A DNA stretch of 27,024 nucleotides from UBA6911 sp964481255. GTDB taxonomy: Bacteria; Acidobacteriota; UBA6911. Both the position numbers and the translations under genes were made by a program. The notes under the pieces are model-generated. The model was not told where the DNA came from and searched no databases. It was given only the letters and a program-made list of their open reading frames with translations. Shown here piece after piece: positions 7,620 through 15,695 of the stretch (its first letter is position 1; each line of letters starts with the position of its first letter). The DNA lies in the NCBI GenBank assembly GCA_964481255.1, contig CAYZTZ010000032.1:1-27024 (forward strand), written 5' to 3'.

Positions 7620-8102
7620 ATGGAAATCCGTACCGTAGAGCTTGCGGTGCCCGAGGGCTGCAACATCATCGTGGGCCAGAGCCATTTCATCAAAACAGTC
7701 GAGGATCTTTATGAGGCGCTTTTCACTGCGTGTCCGCATTCAAGATTCGGGATCGCTTTTTGCGAGGCGTCCGGTCCCTGCCTGATCCGCGTTGAGGGGA
7801 ATGACGAGGAATTAAAGAGTATCGCTTCCGAAAACGCCATGAGCATCGGCTCCGGCCACACTTTCGTCGTCCTGCTGAGGGACGCATTCCCGATTAATGT
7901 CCTGCACGCGGTGAAAGCTTGTTCCGAGGTCTGCAATGTTTTTTGTGCGACCTCCAACCCGGTCCAGGTCCTTGTCGCCGAAACCGGCCAGGGGAGGGGC
8001 GTGCTGGGCGTCGTGGACGGCTTCTCCCCGAAAGGGATTGAAGGCGAATCGGGCGTCCGGGCGAGGAAGGAATTTTTAAGAAAGATCGGTTACAAGCGAT
8101 AG
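7620..8102 (+). CDS. Adenosine-specific kinase family protein (PF04008 type)
   Basis: 160 residues, the full length for this compact family. The conserved order is visible: a start MEIRTVELAVPEG, then GQSHFIKTVEDLYEAL, FGIAFCEASG, the charged segment around 58-72, and the C-terminal GQGRGVLGVVDGFSPKGIE (about 124-142), a hallmark of the family. Members are annotated as adenosine-specific kinases from archaeal structural work. Their physiological role in bacteria is poorly defined, so function here is family-based only. The start has GGAGGAG seven bases upstream. It is divergent from glmS and followed by a 261-bp gap before the Lon-like protease. No signal peptide or membrane segment is seen. 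Confidence 0.8.
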   Translation: MEIRTVELAVPEGCNIIVGQSHFIKTVEDLYEALFTACPHSRFGIAFCEASGPCLIRVEGNDEELKSIASENAMSIGSGHTFVVLLRDAFPINVLHAVKACSEVCNVFCATSNPVQVLVAETGQGRGVLGVVDGFSPKGIEGESGVRARKEFLRKIGYKR

Positions 8103-8232
8103 CGTGGAATCAGCGTTGCAGGCATGCGGCTTTTTGCTTTTCGGAGGAATTTCGTCTCTGGCTTATCACCCGTGGCAGGGAGGTTTTGCGGAACCGCCGG
8201 TTTGTGACGATGGCAAACGCGACGAAAGGTCT

Positions 8233-8248
8233 TTGAGATCCGTCTCAA
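8233..8248 (+). repeat. Small hairpin upstream of the Lon-like protease gene
   Basis: TTGAGA-TCCG-TCTCAA is a perfect 6-bp stem with a 4-nt loop, about 115 bp before the protease start. It has no T-run, so it is not a convincing terminator. It may be a leader structure. Confidence 0.3.
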
Positions 8249-8363
8249 GCAGGTCCTGGTTTACACGCTGGGGCCGAATTCTGAAAGCTGCGGCGCGGAC
8301 GCAAGGATGTTGACTCCATCGTATCGCAGCCCTGCGGCCGCGCCGGAAGTTCGGAGAATGCGC

Positions 8364-10808
8364 ATGAGGGAAATGACAAGAGAAGTACCCGCGGAGAATC
8401 TGCGCTGGGAATGTGATCCGGCCGTTTTTTCATTCCGCTCGACGGCGGAGCTGCCCCCCTTAAAGGGAATCGTGGAGCAGGAGCGCCCGGCCCGGGCGAT
8501 CCGTTTCGGGCTGGATATCGCCTCTCCCGGCTACAACATTTATGTCAGCGGCCTGACGGGAACCGGCAAAACGACCGTAATCAGGACGTTTCTGGAGGAA
8601 ATTGCGGCCAAAATGCCCCGCCCGGACGACTGGTGCTATGTCTATAATTTCAAGGACCCGGGTACCCCTACAATCCTGAACCTGCCGGCGGGCCAGGCTA
8701 AGAAACTGCAGAGGGAAATGGACGAACTCGTCCGCGTCCTGAAGGTCGAGATCCCCAAGACCTTTGAATCCAAGGAGTACGAGGAGAGCATCAACAGCCT
8801 TATGCGCGAAAACCAGGCGCTCCAGCAGATGCTCTTCGAGCAGCTTTCCGAGAAGGTGCGCCGGGAAGGGTTTGACATCCAGGTATCCAAGGTCGGCGTC
8901 TCTCTGATACCGGCCGTGGACGGGAGGCCGATGACGCCCGAGCAGTACGAGGCCCTGGATCCGGAAGCCAAGAAACAGATCGAGCTGCGCCGGGCCAAGC
9001 TGGATGAGGACGTGCAGGGGTTCCTGCGGCAGGTTCGTGACGCCAACAAGGAGAGCCGCGACCAGGTCACCGAACTGCACCGCCGGCTCGGCTTGTACGT
9101 CGTGGGAATCCGGATGGACGGAATCCGCGAGCAGTACACGGATTTCGCCGGTGTTCTCGCTTACCTCGACGACGTTCAGGAGTACATCCTTTCGCATCTG
9201 GAAGATTTCACCGAGGACGCGGCGAAACAGGAGGCCGCCGGAGTTGCGTCGATCCGGCTCGAGCCTCAGGCGGATCCGTTCGCGAAATACAGCGTGAACA
9301 TCGTGGTGGATAACACCGAGTTGCAGGGGGCGCCGGTCGTGATCGAGACCAATCCCACCTATTACAACCTGTTCGGGCGCGTGGAACGGCGGGCTCAGTT
9401 CGGAACCCTTTCCGCCGATTTCACCATGATTCGGGCCGGCTCCTACGCCAAGGCGAACGGCGGATTCCTTGTGATCAACGCCCATGACGCCCTGTTGAAC
9501 CCGGGAGTCTACGAGACGCTGAAACGCACCATCAAAAACAAGGAAGTTCGAATCGAGGACCTGGCCGAGCAGTATGGGCTCTTTCCTGTCGCCGGCATGC
9601 GCCCGCAGCCGATCCCCGTCGACGTCAAGGTCATCATGATCGGACACCAGCTGATCTATCACGAGCTGTACATGCTGGACGAGGATTTTCGGAAGATATT
9701 CAAGGTCAAGGCGGACTTCGATTCCGAGATGACGCGGGATGTCCAGGGGTTCCATAATTACGCCGCCTTCATCAGTTCGCGGTGCGACGACGAAGGCCTG
9801 CTGCATTTCGACCCTTCAGGGGTGGCGCGCGTTGTCGAATACGGCGCCTGGCTGGTCGACAATCACCAGAAACTGTCGGCGCGCTTCAGCGACGTCGCGG
9901 ACATCGTGCGCGAGGCGAGCTACTGGGCCAGGAAAGCGGGCCGGGAGGTTGTTTCGGCCGAACACGTGCAGCAGGCCGTCGAAGAAAAGGCGTATCGCTC
10001 GAGCCTGATCCAGGAGAAGATCCGCGAACTCATCACGGAAGGCACGCTGCTGGTGGACGTGACGGGTGAAGCGGTCGGACAGGTCAACGGGCTGGCGGTT
10101 GTGGACCTGGGCGATATCCGGTTCGGACGGCCGTCCCGGATCACGGCCAAGACTTACATGGGCAAGAGCGGCGTCGTAGACATCGAACGGGAATCCAAGA
10201 TGAGCGGCAAGATCTATGAAAAGGGCGTGCTCATCCTGAGCGGGTACCTCGGCGCCAAATACGCTCAGGAGCGGCCCCTGTCGATGGCCGCGAGCCTCTG
10301 TTTTGAACAATCGTACGAGGGAATTGACGGGGACAGCGCCTCCTCCACCGAACTTTACGCCCTGCTCTCGAGCCTGTCGGGACTCCCCATCAGGCAGGGG
10401 ATCGCGGTGACCGGCTCGGTCGATCAGCACGGGCAGATCCAGCCCATCGGCGGGGTCAATCAAAAGATCGAGGGTTTCTTCGACGTCTGCAAGGCCAAGG
10501 GGCTGACCGGGGACCAGGGTGTCATGGTTCCGGTTCAGAACGTGAAAAACCTGATGCTGCGCCCGGACGTGGTGCAGGCGGTGGCGCGCGGCGAATTCCA
10601 TATCTATGCGGTGAGCACTATCGATGAGGGCATCGAGATATTGACGGGCGTCCCCGCCGGGGAGCGGGACGCCGGCAACCTCTATGCGCAAGGGACGGTG
10701 AACTACCGCGTGGAACAGCGCCTGAAGGAGTTTTCCGAAAAACTGCGCAAGCTCGAAAAGGAGGAAAGGCCGGATTACGCGGCGGAATCGAAGGGCGGCA
10801 AAGAATAG
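8364..10808 (+). CDS. Lon-like AAA+ serine protease (LonB/LonC-type, AAA_32 plus Lon proteolytic domain)
   Basis: 814 residues from ATG at 8364, which has GGAG seven bases upstream; two further in-frame ATGs lie at 8307 (as part of a TTG/ATG cluster) and 8358. The ATPase domain shows Walker A GLTGTGKTT at 63-71, split by a long inserted coiled-coil region (about 100-260) as in the AAA_32 family of Lon-related proteases. The C-terminal S16 domain has catalytic Ser 658 in GDSAS and Lys 701 in GVNQKIEGF. Their 43-residue separation equals that in E. coli Lon. The classical Lon N-terminal substrate domain is absent, which separates it from LonA. The role is ATP-dependent degradation of misfolded or regulatory proteins in the cytoplasm. 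It appears to be a single-gene unit. Confidence 0.93.
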   Translation: MREMTREVPAENLRWECDPAVFSFRSTAELPPLKGIVEQERPARAIRFGLDIASPGYNIYVSGLTGTGKTTVIRTFLEEIAAKMPRPDDWCYVYNFKDPGTPTILNLPAGQAKKLQREMDELVRVLKVEIPKTFESKEYEESINSLMRENQALQQMLFEQLSEKVRREGFDIQVSKVGVSLIPAVDGRPMTPEQYEALDPEAKKQIELRRAKLDEDVQGFLRQVRDANKESRDQVTELHRRLGLYVVGIRMDGIREQYTDFAGVLAYLDDVQEYILSHLEDFTEDAAKQEAAGVASIRLEPQADPFAKYSVNIVVDNTELQGAPVVIETNPTYYNLFGRVERRAQFGTLSADFTMIRAGSYAKANGGFLVINAHDALLNPGVYETLKRTIKNKEVRIEDLAEQYGLFPVAGMRPQPIPVDVKVIMIGHQLIYHELYMLDEDFRKIFKVKADFDSEMTRDVQGFHNYAAFISSRCDDEGLLHFDPSGVARVVEYGAWLVDNHQKLSARFSDVADIVREASYWARKAGREVVSAEHVQQAVEEKAYRSSLIQEKIRELITEGTLLVDVTGEAVGQVNGLAVVDLGDIRFGRPSRITAKTYMGKSGVVDIERESKMSGKIYEKGVLILSGYLGAKYAQERPLSMAASLCFEQSYEGIDGDSASSTELYALLSSLSGLPIRQGIAVTGSVDQHGQIQPIGGVNQKIEGFFDVCKAKGLTGDQGVMVPVQNVKNLMLRPDVVQAVARGEFHIYAVSTIDEGIEILTGVPAGERDAGNLYAQGTVNYRVEQRLKEFSEKLRKLEKEERPDYAAESKGGKE

Positions 10809-10955
10809 AACGCGGCGATACGCTCGGCGGGGCAAAGGCGAAATAATCGGGCGGCGGGCCGATGGACCCGACGCGTCCTGGGAACGCGCTTCTGCTCCGG
10901 CGCTTCAGTCTTGATCCTCCGGCCCGCCCGGACTATGAAGGTTACGGGAGTCCAT

Positions 10956-12176
10956 ATGATCAGCGTAGAAGAAGCCCTGTCAATCCTGCTTTCAAACCTT
11001 CCGGAACGGACGACCGAGACGGTCGATTTCCAGGCGGCCCTCGGCCGCGTGCTGGCCGAGGATCTGACCGCCACGTGCGACATCCCTCCCTTTTTCAGAT
11101 CCTCCATGGACGGCTACGCAATCGTGGCCGCGGACGCCGAGCATGCTCCGGTCGATCTGGACATCGTCGGCGAATGCCGGGCGGGGGGAGGCATGCCGGG
11201 AAGCTTGAAGAGCGGCCAGGCGATATCCATTATGACGGGAGCGCCCGTCCCGGAAGGAGCCGACGCCGTTCAGACTGTGGAGCAGACGCAGTTGATGGAC
11301 GCAGGGAAGAGAGTCCGAATCCTGAAGCCCGTCAAGTTGCTGGAGAATATCGTCCCCCGGGCCTCCGAGGGGAGGGCGGGCGAAATCGTGCTCGCGGCGG
11401 GCCATCGCGTGGGACCCGCCGAAATCGCCGTTATGTCCACCTTCGGATATGAACGCGTCAGGGTCTACGCAAGACCCAGGGTCGCCATTTTCGCGACCGG
11501 CGACGAGCTTGTGGAATTCGACCGGTGCCCGGGGCCGGATCAGATAAGGAATTCCAACGCCTATTGCCTTTCCAGCCAGTTGCGCCTCATGGGCCTGGAC
11601 GCCGAATATCTCGGGATTGTGAAGGATGACAGGGAGGATCTGCGACGGGCGATGCTGTCGGGCCTCCAGCGCGACATCCTGATCATAACGGGCGGAGTCT
11701 CGATGGGCGAGTACGACCTCGTGCAGGATGTTTTCCAGGATCTGGGGCTTGAGATTCTCTTCAGCAAGGTCGCCATCAAGCCCGGAAAGCCGACGGTGTT
11801 TGCCCGCAAGGGGGACAAGCTGATCTTCGGCCTGCCGGGCAATCCCGTTTCCGCGCTCATCACGTTCGAGTGTTTCGTTCGTCCCGTCCTGGGGCGCATC
11901 TGCGGCATCAAGAACCCGGAGCTTCCGAGGATGAAAGGGGAACTGCTGGCCGATATGAAACAGACGCCCGGGAGGACGGCCTTTATGCCCGCGTGGGTTT
12001 TCTGGGACGACAACAGCTGGAAGGTCGAACCGCTGCTGTGGAAAAGCTCGGCCGATATCATCGGGTTTACGCGAGCCAACGCGACGTTCATTTTTCCCAA
12101 GAACCGCGATTTCCTCAGGAGGGGCGAAATCGTCGAGATCATGCTGCTGCCGGATTTCTTTCTCCGTCAGCGCTAG
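10956..12176 (+). CDS. moeA: Molybdopterin molybdenumtransferase MoeA
   Basis: 406 residues (E. coli MoeA 411). It inserts molybdate into adenylated molybdopterin in the last step of Moco synthesis. The start at 10956 has GGGAG five bases upstream and begins with MISVEEAL, the normal MoeA N-terminus. The ATG at 10935 lacks a clear site. Motifs: SSMDGYA at 49-55, MTGAPVPEGADAV, ATGDEL, TGGVSMGEYD and the GLPGNPVSALITFE segment, all typical of the MoeA/MogA fold. The C-terminal domain IV is present. It is followed 63 bp later by moaC, forming a Moco pair. Their presence implies molybdo- or tungstoenzymes elsewhere in the genome. Confidence 0.96.
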   Translation: MISVEEALSILLSNLPERTTETVDFQAALGRVLAEDLTATCDIPPFFRSSMDGYAIVAADAEHAPVDLDIVGECRAGGGMPGSLKSGQAISIMTGAPVPEGADAVQTVEQTQLMDAGKRVRILKPVKLLENIVPRASEGRAGEIVLAAGHRVGPAEIAVMSTFGYERVRVYARPRVAIFATGDELVEFDRCPGPDQIRNSNAYCLSSQLRLMGLDAEYLGIVKDDREDLRRAMLSGLQRDILIITGGVSMGEYDLVQDVFQDLGLEILFSKVAIKPGKPTVFARKGDKLIFGLPGNPVSALITFECFVRPVLGRICGIKNPELPRMKGELLADMKQTPGRTAFMPAWVFWDDNSWKVEPLLWKSSADIIGFTRANATFIFPKNRDFLRRGEIVEIMLLPDFFLRQR

Positions 12177-12191
12177 AGCCGATCCGAGATT

Positions 12192-12211
12192 GGGAATGCG
12201 GCCGCAATCCC
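12192..12211. repeat. 20-bp near-palindrome between moeA and moaC
   Basis: GGGAATGCGGCCGCAATCCC is self-complementary except for one central A/A mismatch pair and includes GCGGCCGC. A second, overlapping pairing is possible between ATTGGGAA just upstream and TTTCCCGATT at 12221-12231. This could be an mRNA structure near the moaC start, or chance in GC-rich DNA. Confidence 0.35.
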
Positions 12212-12239
12212 GAATTTCGGATTTCCCGATTGAATCACC

Positions 12240-12722
12240 ATGGCCCCAAAAAGACTGACGCATCTGGATTCCGAAGGACACGCCAGGATGGTGGACGTAA
12301 CGGATAAATCCATTACGGCGCGGCGCGCCGTCGCCGAGTCCTTCGTCCGGCTTTCGCCGAGCACGATGGCGCTGCTCCGAAAGGGGAGACTGCCCAAGGG
12401 AGACGCGCTGGAAGCGGCGCGCCTGGCCGGAATCCTGGCCGCAAAACGCACGCCGGATCTGATACCGCTGTGCCATCCGCTGCTTCTGACCCACGTGGAC
12501 GTGCAGGCGGAGCCCCGCGCCGACGGAGTGCGTTTCACGGCCAGCGTTTCGTGCGCCGGGCCGACCGGCGTGGAAATGGAGGCTCTCACCGCGGCGTCGG
12601 TGTCCGCCCTCACCCTTTACGATATGGTTAAGGCCGTGGAGAAGGGCGCCACGATTGAAAGGGTGAGGCTGCTGGAGAAAAGCGGCGGCAAGAGCGGACT
12701 CTATAGGCGCCGGAGAGCCTGA
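12240..12722 (+). CDS. moaC: Cyclic pyranopterin monophosphate synthase MoaC
   Basis: 160 residues, as in E. coli MoaC (161). With MoaA it converts GTP to cyclic pyranopterin monophosphate, the first stage of Moco synthesis. Conserved segments: LTHLDSEGHARMVDVTDK at the start, LPKGD at 51-55 (active-site Lys 53), AAKRTPDLIPLCHPL at 67-81 (His 79), GVEMEALTAAS, LYDMVKAVEK with Asp 128 and Lys 131, and the C-terminal KSGGKSG. The ribosome binding site is weak, so translation may depend on readthrough of transcription from moeA. No moaA is present nearby. Confidence 0.96.
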   Translation: MAPKRLTHLDSEGHARMVDVTDKSITARRAVAESFVRLSPSTMALLRKGRLPKGDALEAARLAGILAAKRTPDLIPLCHPLLLTHVDVQAEPRADGVRFTASVSCAGPTGVEMEALTAASVSALTLYDMVKAVEKGATIERVRLLEKSGGKSGLYRRRRA

Positions 12723-12780
12723 ACGCCGGAATTTCTGATAAAATTGAGAGGCCTGCGATTCCTTGCGGGGAGAAGGATCT

Positions 12781-13146
12781 ATGCCGATTTATGAATATAT
12801 CTGCAGACAATGCAATCGGAAAATGAGTTTTCTGGTTCTGTCCGTTCCTTCCTTCCGGCCCGTCTGCAAATACTGCAAGAGCGAGGATCTCGATCGATTG
12901 TTTTCGCGCTTTTCCTCGCCCAGATCCGAGGAAAGCCGGCTCGAGTCGCTGGCCGATCCGTCCAGTTTCTCCGGCCTTGATGAGAAGGATCCCGGAAGCA
13001 TCGCTCGATGGATGAAAAAGATGGGCAGGGAACTCGGGGAGGACTTCGGAGGCGAGGATATCGAACAGATGGCCGAAGAAGCCGCCCAGGAGGCCGCGTC
13101 GGGCGGAAACGAGAGCGAAGGAGGCCCCGCCCCGGAGGATCTGTAA
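12781..13146 (+). CDS. FmdB-family zinc ribbon protein
   Basis: 121 residues. It begins MPIYEYIC, the FmdB signature, with a four-cysteine zinc ribbon at Cys 8/11 and 29/32. The C-terminal two thirds are acidic and low-complexity, ending in Glu/Gly/Pro-rich residues. ATG at 12781 follows GGGGAGAAGG; an in-frame TTG at 12763 is less likely since it would precede the signature. FmdB proteins were named from formamidase/amidase loci as putative regulators, but their biochemical role is unclear. The gene sits after moaC and directly before a MutM relic that continues in the same frame after its TAA stop. Confidence 0.85.
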   Translation: MPIYEYICRQCNRKMSFLVLSVPSFRPVCKYCKSEDLDRLFSRFSSPRSEESRLESLADPSSFSGLDEKDPGSIARWMKKMGRELGEDFGGEDIEQMAEEAAQEAASGGNESEGGPAPEDL

Positions 13147-13539
13147 TCGAGGAGCCCGGGGATTTGGCGCCGTCCCGGCCGGCGGGACGTCAAGTCCTTC
13201 CTGCTCGACCAGCGCAGGATCGCCGGGCTCGGAGACATCGATGCCTGCGAAGCCCTATTCCTCTCTGGGATTCATCCCGCGCGCCGCTGTTGGACTCTCA
13301 CATCCGGGGAACCCGTCCTCCTGGTCCGGGCGATGCGCAGGGTGCTCGGCCTCGCGATCCGGAATCGCGGGACAAGTTCTTCGGATTTCATGGACGCGGA
13401 TGGAAAACCGGGCAATAATCAGGACTACCTGAACGTTGTTCAGAGGGAGGGGCGGATGTGCATCCGCTGCAAGACCCTGATACGACGAATGCGCCGGGGG
13501 AATAGGAGCTCGTTTTTCCGTCCCCGTTGCCGGGAGTAG
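13147..13539 (+). pseudogene. mutM: Relic of formamidopyrimidine-DNA glycosylase (MutM/Fpg), C-terminal part only
   Basis: The frame from 13147 to the TAG at 13539 encodes 130 residues clearly derived from the C-terminal half of Fpg. The helix-two-turn-helix segment reads DVKSFLLDQRRIAGLGD (from about 13189), then the DFMDADGKPG stretch, then a zinc-finger remnant CIRCK...RPRC. The N-terminal catalytic part (Pro-2, Glu-3, the active lysine) is missing. No ATG, GTG or TTG occurs in frame before 13333. Key residues are lost: the conserved Asn of GIGNIYA is Asp (codon 13234-13236), and the third zinc cysteine is Arg (13519-13521). It is therefore most likely inactive. Genuine Fpg excises oxidised purines. 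An alternative is a short C-terminal protein from the ATG at 13333, which I consider unlikely. Confidence 0.72.
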
Positions 13540-13565
13540 GCGCTTTTCAGAAGGAGGGACGCCAG

Positions 13566-13760
13566 ATGCCGGAACCCAGACGGAAATGTTCCCACTGCAA
13601 AGGTACCGGACGTTGTCACGCCTGTCATGGGACCGGCAGGCTGGCTCTGCAGAAGGGAAAAGTATGCACATCCTGCTACCCCCACGGCAGCGGCAAGTGC
13701 GCGAACTGCCGCGGCACGGGCGGTTTTGACGAGTCGGGCAATCCCGCTTCCCCGGAGTGA
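13566..13760 (+). CDS. Small DnaJ-type zinc-finger protein
   Basis: 64 residues with an excellent ribosome binding site (AAGGAGGG seven bases before ATG), so probably a real gene. It contains four CxxC pairs in DnaJ central-domain style: CSHCKGTGRCHACHGTG near 8-24, then CTSC and CANCRGTG near 34-52. This is enough for two zinc sites without J-domain or substrate-binding domain. Such mini-proteins are usually hypothetical; chaperone-like, RNA-binding or metal-handling roles are all possible. It lies between the MutM relic and coaX on the same strand. Confidence 0.75.
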   Translation: MPEPRRKCSHCKGTGRCHACHGTGRLALQKGKVCTSCYPHGSGKCANCRGTGGFDESGNPASPE

Positions 13761-13835
13761 AAGCCGGCGGTCCGCGGCGGACAGGAGGCCCGTCGCGGGG
13801 AGCATCGGAGAGCTCTCGAGAATCGGCGCGTCCCC

Positions 13836-14615
13836 ATGTTTCTTGCGATCGACATCGGCAACACGAACATCACGCTCGGCATCTACGCCGGAGAGGTCCT
13901 CGGACCCCATTGGCGGATCGCCACGGGCCATGAAAAGACGGCCGATGAATACGGAGCCCTCATGACGGCCCTTTGCCGGCACGCGGGTATTCCGTCTTCC
14001 GACATCCGGGCCGCCGCGCTCGCCTCCGTGGTCCCGCCTCTCACGGACGTTCTTGCCGAGGCGTGCAGGCGATACTTCGCCTGCACGCCGCTCGTCGTGG
14101 ACGGAACGGTCCGGACGGGCGTCCGCGTGCTTTATGAGGACCCGGGCCAGGTCGGCGCAGACCGCATCGTCGATGCGGCGGCGGCCTTCCGGCTTTACGG
14201 CGGGCCCGCTTGCATCATCGATTTCGGCACGGCGACGACGTTCGACGCGGTTTCCGCGGAAGGGGATTACCTGGGAGGGGCCATCGCGCCCGGGATCGGG
14301 ATCGCGGGGGAGGCTCTGTTTCAGAGGGCCGCCAAGCTTCCGCAGGTGGATCTGCAAAGGCCGCCGTCTCCTCTGGGCAGAAACGTTATCCACTCCCTGC
14401 AGTCGGGGCTGCTTTTCGGTTACGTCGGACTGGTCGAGGGAATGGTCGCCCGATTCCGCGCCGAGCTCGGACCGTCTACAAGGATCATCGCAACCGGAGG
14501 TCTGGCGGAGATCATCGCCCGGGAAACCCGCGTGATTTCCATCCTGGCCCCCTGGCTGACGCTGGACGGGCTCCGGATCATATACGACCTTAACACCGCC
14601 CCTGCAGAATCCTGA
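13836..14615 (+). CDS. coaX: Type III pantothenate kinase
   Basis: 259 residues, normal for CoaX. It phosphorylates pantothenate, the first step of coenzyme A synthesis. The ASKHA-fold phosphate loop is at 6-11 (DIGNTN), the catalytic Asp 109 is in GADR (107-110), and DFGTATTFD (129-137) and GGAIAPG (147-153) are present. ATG at 13836 puts DIGNTN at its usual distance from the N-terminus. No strong ribosome binding site is visible. It lies last in the plus-strand group and converges on thiM. Type III enzymes are usually not feedback-inhibited by CoA, unlike type I CoaA (family knowledge). Confidence 0.97.
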   Translation: MFLAIDIGNTNITLGIYAGEVLGPHWRIATGHEKTADEYGALMTALCRHAGIPSSDIRAAALASVVPPLTDVLAEACRRYFACTPLVVDGTVRTGVRVLYEDPGQVGADRIVDAAAAFRLYGGPACIIDFGTATTFDAVSAEGDYLGGAIAPGIGIAGEALFQRAAKLPQVDLQRPPSPLGRNVIHSLQSGLLFGYVGLVEGMVARFRAELGPSTRIIATGGLAEIIARETRVISILAPWLTLDGLRIIYDLNTAPAES

Positions 14616-14664
14616 CGGCAGGGATTCCGCTCCCTCCTCTCATTCTCCGCCAATCAGAGGACCC

Positions 14665-14689
14665 CCGCTATGCCGAATTGCGGAAGCGG
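14665..14689. terminator. Candidate bidirectional hairpin between coaX and thiM
   Basis: CCGCT (14665-14669) pairs with AGCGG (14685-14689), with an inner CCG/CGG pair. It sits in the 96-bp space between two convergent genes, where a shared terminator is expected. There is no T-run on either side, so support is weak. Confidence 0.3.
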
Positions 14690-14711
14690 ACAGATATAGC
14701 CGGTCTGCAGC

Positions 14712-15512
14712 TCAAAAGGCGCTCATCTTAAGGCGGCTTTGAATGTCCGTTTCCCGGATGCCGTAGAGCGCGTCCATGAAATGCACAAGCAGGCTTCCGG
14801 GTCCGGCGGAAAGTTCGGCGGCCATTTCGCCCGCAATCCCCATGAGGGCCATCGCGTGAGCGGCCGCGCGGAACGGGGAAGGGTTCACGGCGGCGAAGGC
14901 GGCGGTCAAAGCCGAGGCGATGCATCCCAGCCCTGTGACGCGCGGCATCATGGGATGGCCGTTGGCAATGCGGATGCCGGAACTGCCCGCCACGACAAAA
15001 TCGGTCGCGCCGCTCATTGAAACTACGCAGCGGCATTGCCTGGAAAGGGATCGGGCCGTCTCCAGCGTCTCCTCGGCCGCGTGCACGCTGTCCACCCCCC
15101 TGGTGGACTGTTCGGCGTGAACCAGGGAGCGGATCTCGGACGCGTTGCCGCGGATGATCGTCGGCGGCGCTTCACGGATCAGCTTCAGCGCCGTGGCGGT
15201 TCGGAAGCGGGAGGCTCCGCTGCCGACCGGGTCCAGAACGATCGGTATCCTTCTCCGGACGGCCTCCTGCCCGGCGCGCGTCATGGCCTCCGACCAGGAG
15301 GGGCTGAGGGTCCCGATGTTTATCACGAGGGCGTCCGCGATCCGGACGATCTCTTCAACCTCTTCCAACGCGTGCGCCATGATGGGGGACGCGCCGACGG
15401 CGAGAAGGGCGTTCGCCGTCGTATTCATGACCACGTAATTGGTGATATTGTGAATCAAAGGCGATTCAGTCCGTATCCTTTGAATATCCTTCCAGAGCGT
15501 GCGCGTTTCCAT
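14712..15512 (-). CDS. thiM: Hydroxyethylthiazole kinase
   Basis: 266 residues, typical for ThiM. It phosphorylates 4-methyl-5-(2-hydroxyethyl)thiazole for salvage into thiamine. Ribokinase-like fold with NITNYVVMN at 22-30, the ALVINIGTL strand, the DPVGSGAS segment at 94-101, and the active-site region VTGLGCIASAL with Cys 197. The start at 15512 has GGAGG seven bases upstream. It stands alone on the minus strand; thiE and thiD are not in the window, and no TPP riboswitch motif was found upstream. Confidence 0.96.
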   Translation of the reverse strand: METRTLWKDIQRIRTESPLIHNITNYVVMNTTANALLAVGASPIMAHALEEVEEIVRIADALVINIGTLSPSWSEAMTRAGQEAVRRRIPIVLDPVGSGASRFRTATALKLIREAPPTIIRGNASEIRSLVHAEQSTRGVDSVHAAEETLETARSLSRQCRCVVSMSGATDFVVAGSSGIRIANGHPMMPRVTGLGCIASALTAAFAAVNPSPFRAAAHAMALMGIAGEMAAELSAGPGSLLVHFMDALYGIRETDIQSRLKMSAF

Positions 15513-15543
15513 GAAACCTCCGTGCCTGTTCCCAAAGGCTGAT

Positions 15544-15559
15544 GGCCGGGATTCCGGCC
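15544..15559. repeat. GC-rich hairpin upstream of thiM
   Basis: GGCCGG-GATT-CCGGCC is a perfect 6-bp stem with a 4-nt loop, about 32 nt before the thiM start when read on the minus strand. It could form in the thiM leader. No riboswitch consensus surrounds it. Confidence 0.35.
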
Positions 15560-15695
15560 TGTGCCCGGAGCCCGACCGCGGATCCGCTGGGATGGTACAG
15601 GGCGGCCCGCATCCTGTCCAGGGCGATTCCGCAGCCCGCGCTTAAAATGGCTAAATCGGCACGATGGGCAGGACGATATTCATTGCGGGGGTGTT

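Noticed and set aside
7513..7638. 41-codon frame starting ATGATGGTCGCG between glmS and the PF04008 gene
   Set aside because: It overlaps the well-supported start and ribosome binding site of the next gene and has no recognisable features.
8205..8250. Sequence resembling part of a GEMM (cyclic di-GMP) riboswitch, with GGCAAAC and GACGAAAG near a small hairpin
   Set aside because: The P2 hairpin between the two motifs and the downstream tetraloop-receptor helix are missing, so the match is fragmentary.
8460..9806. Long antisense frames, for example this 448-codon one and those at 10992-12494, 16944-18218 and 24414-26111
   Set aside because: They lie opposite or out of phase with clearly conserved genes (Lon-like protease, moeA, ppiD, mrdA/rodA) and have no motifs; they are typical of GC-rich coding DNA.
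13333..13539. 68-codon protein starting at the ATG at 13333
   Set aside because: The ATG corresponds to an internal position of MutM, has no ribosome binding site and would split the H2TH domain; the pseudogene reading explains it better.
15513..15695. Possible TPP riboswitch upstream of thiM
   Set aside because: The CTGAGA and ACCTGATCTGGATAATGCC-type core elements are absent on the minus strand; only a simple GC hairpin is present.
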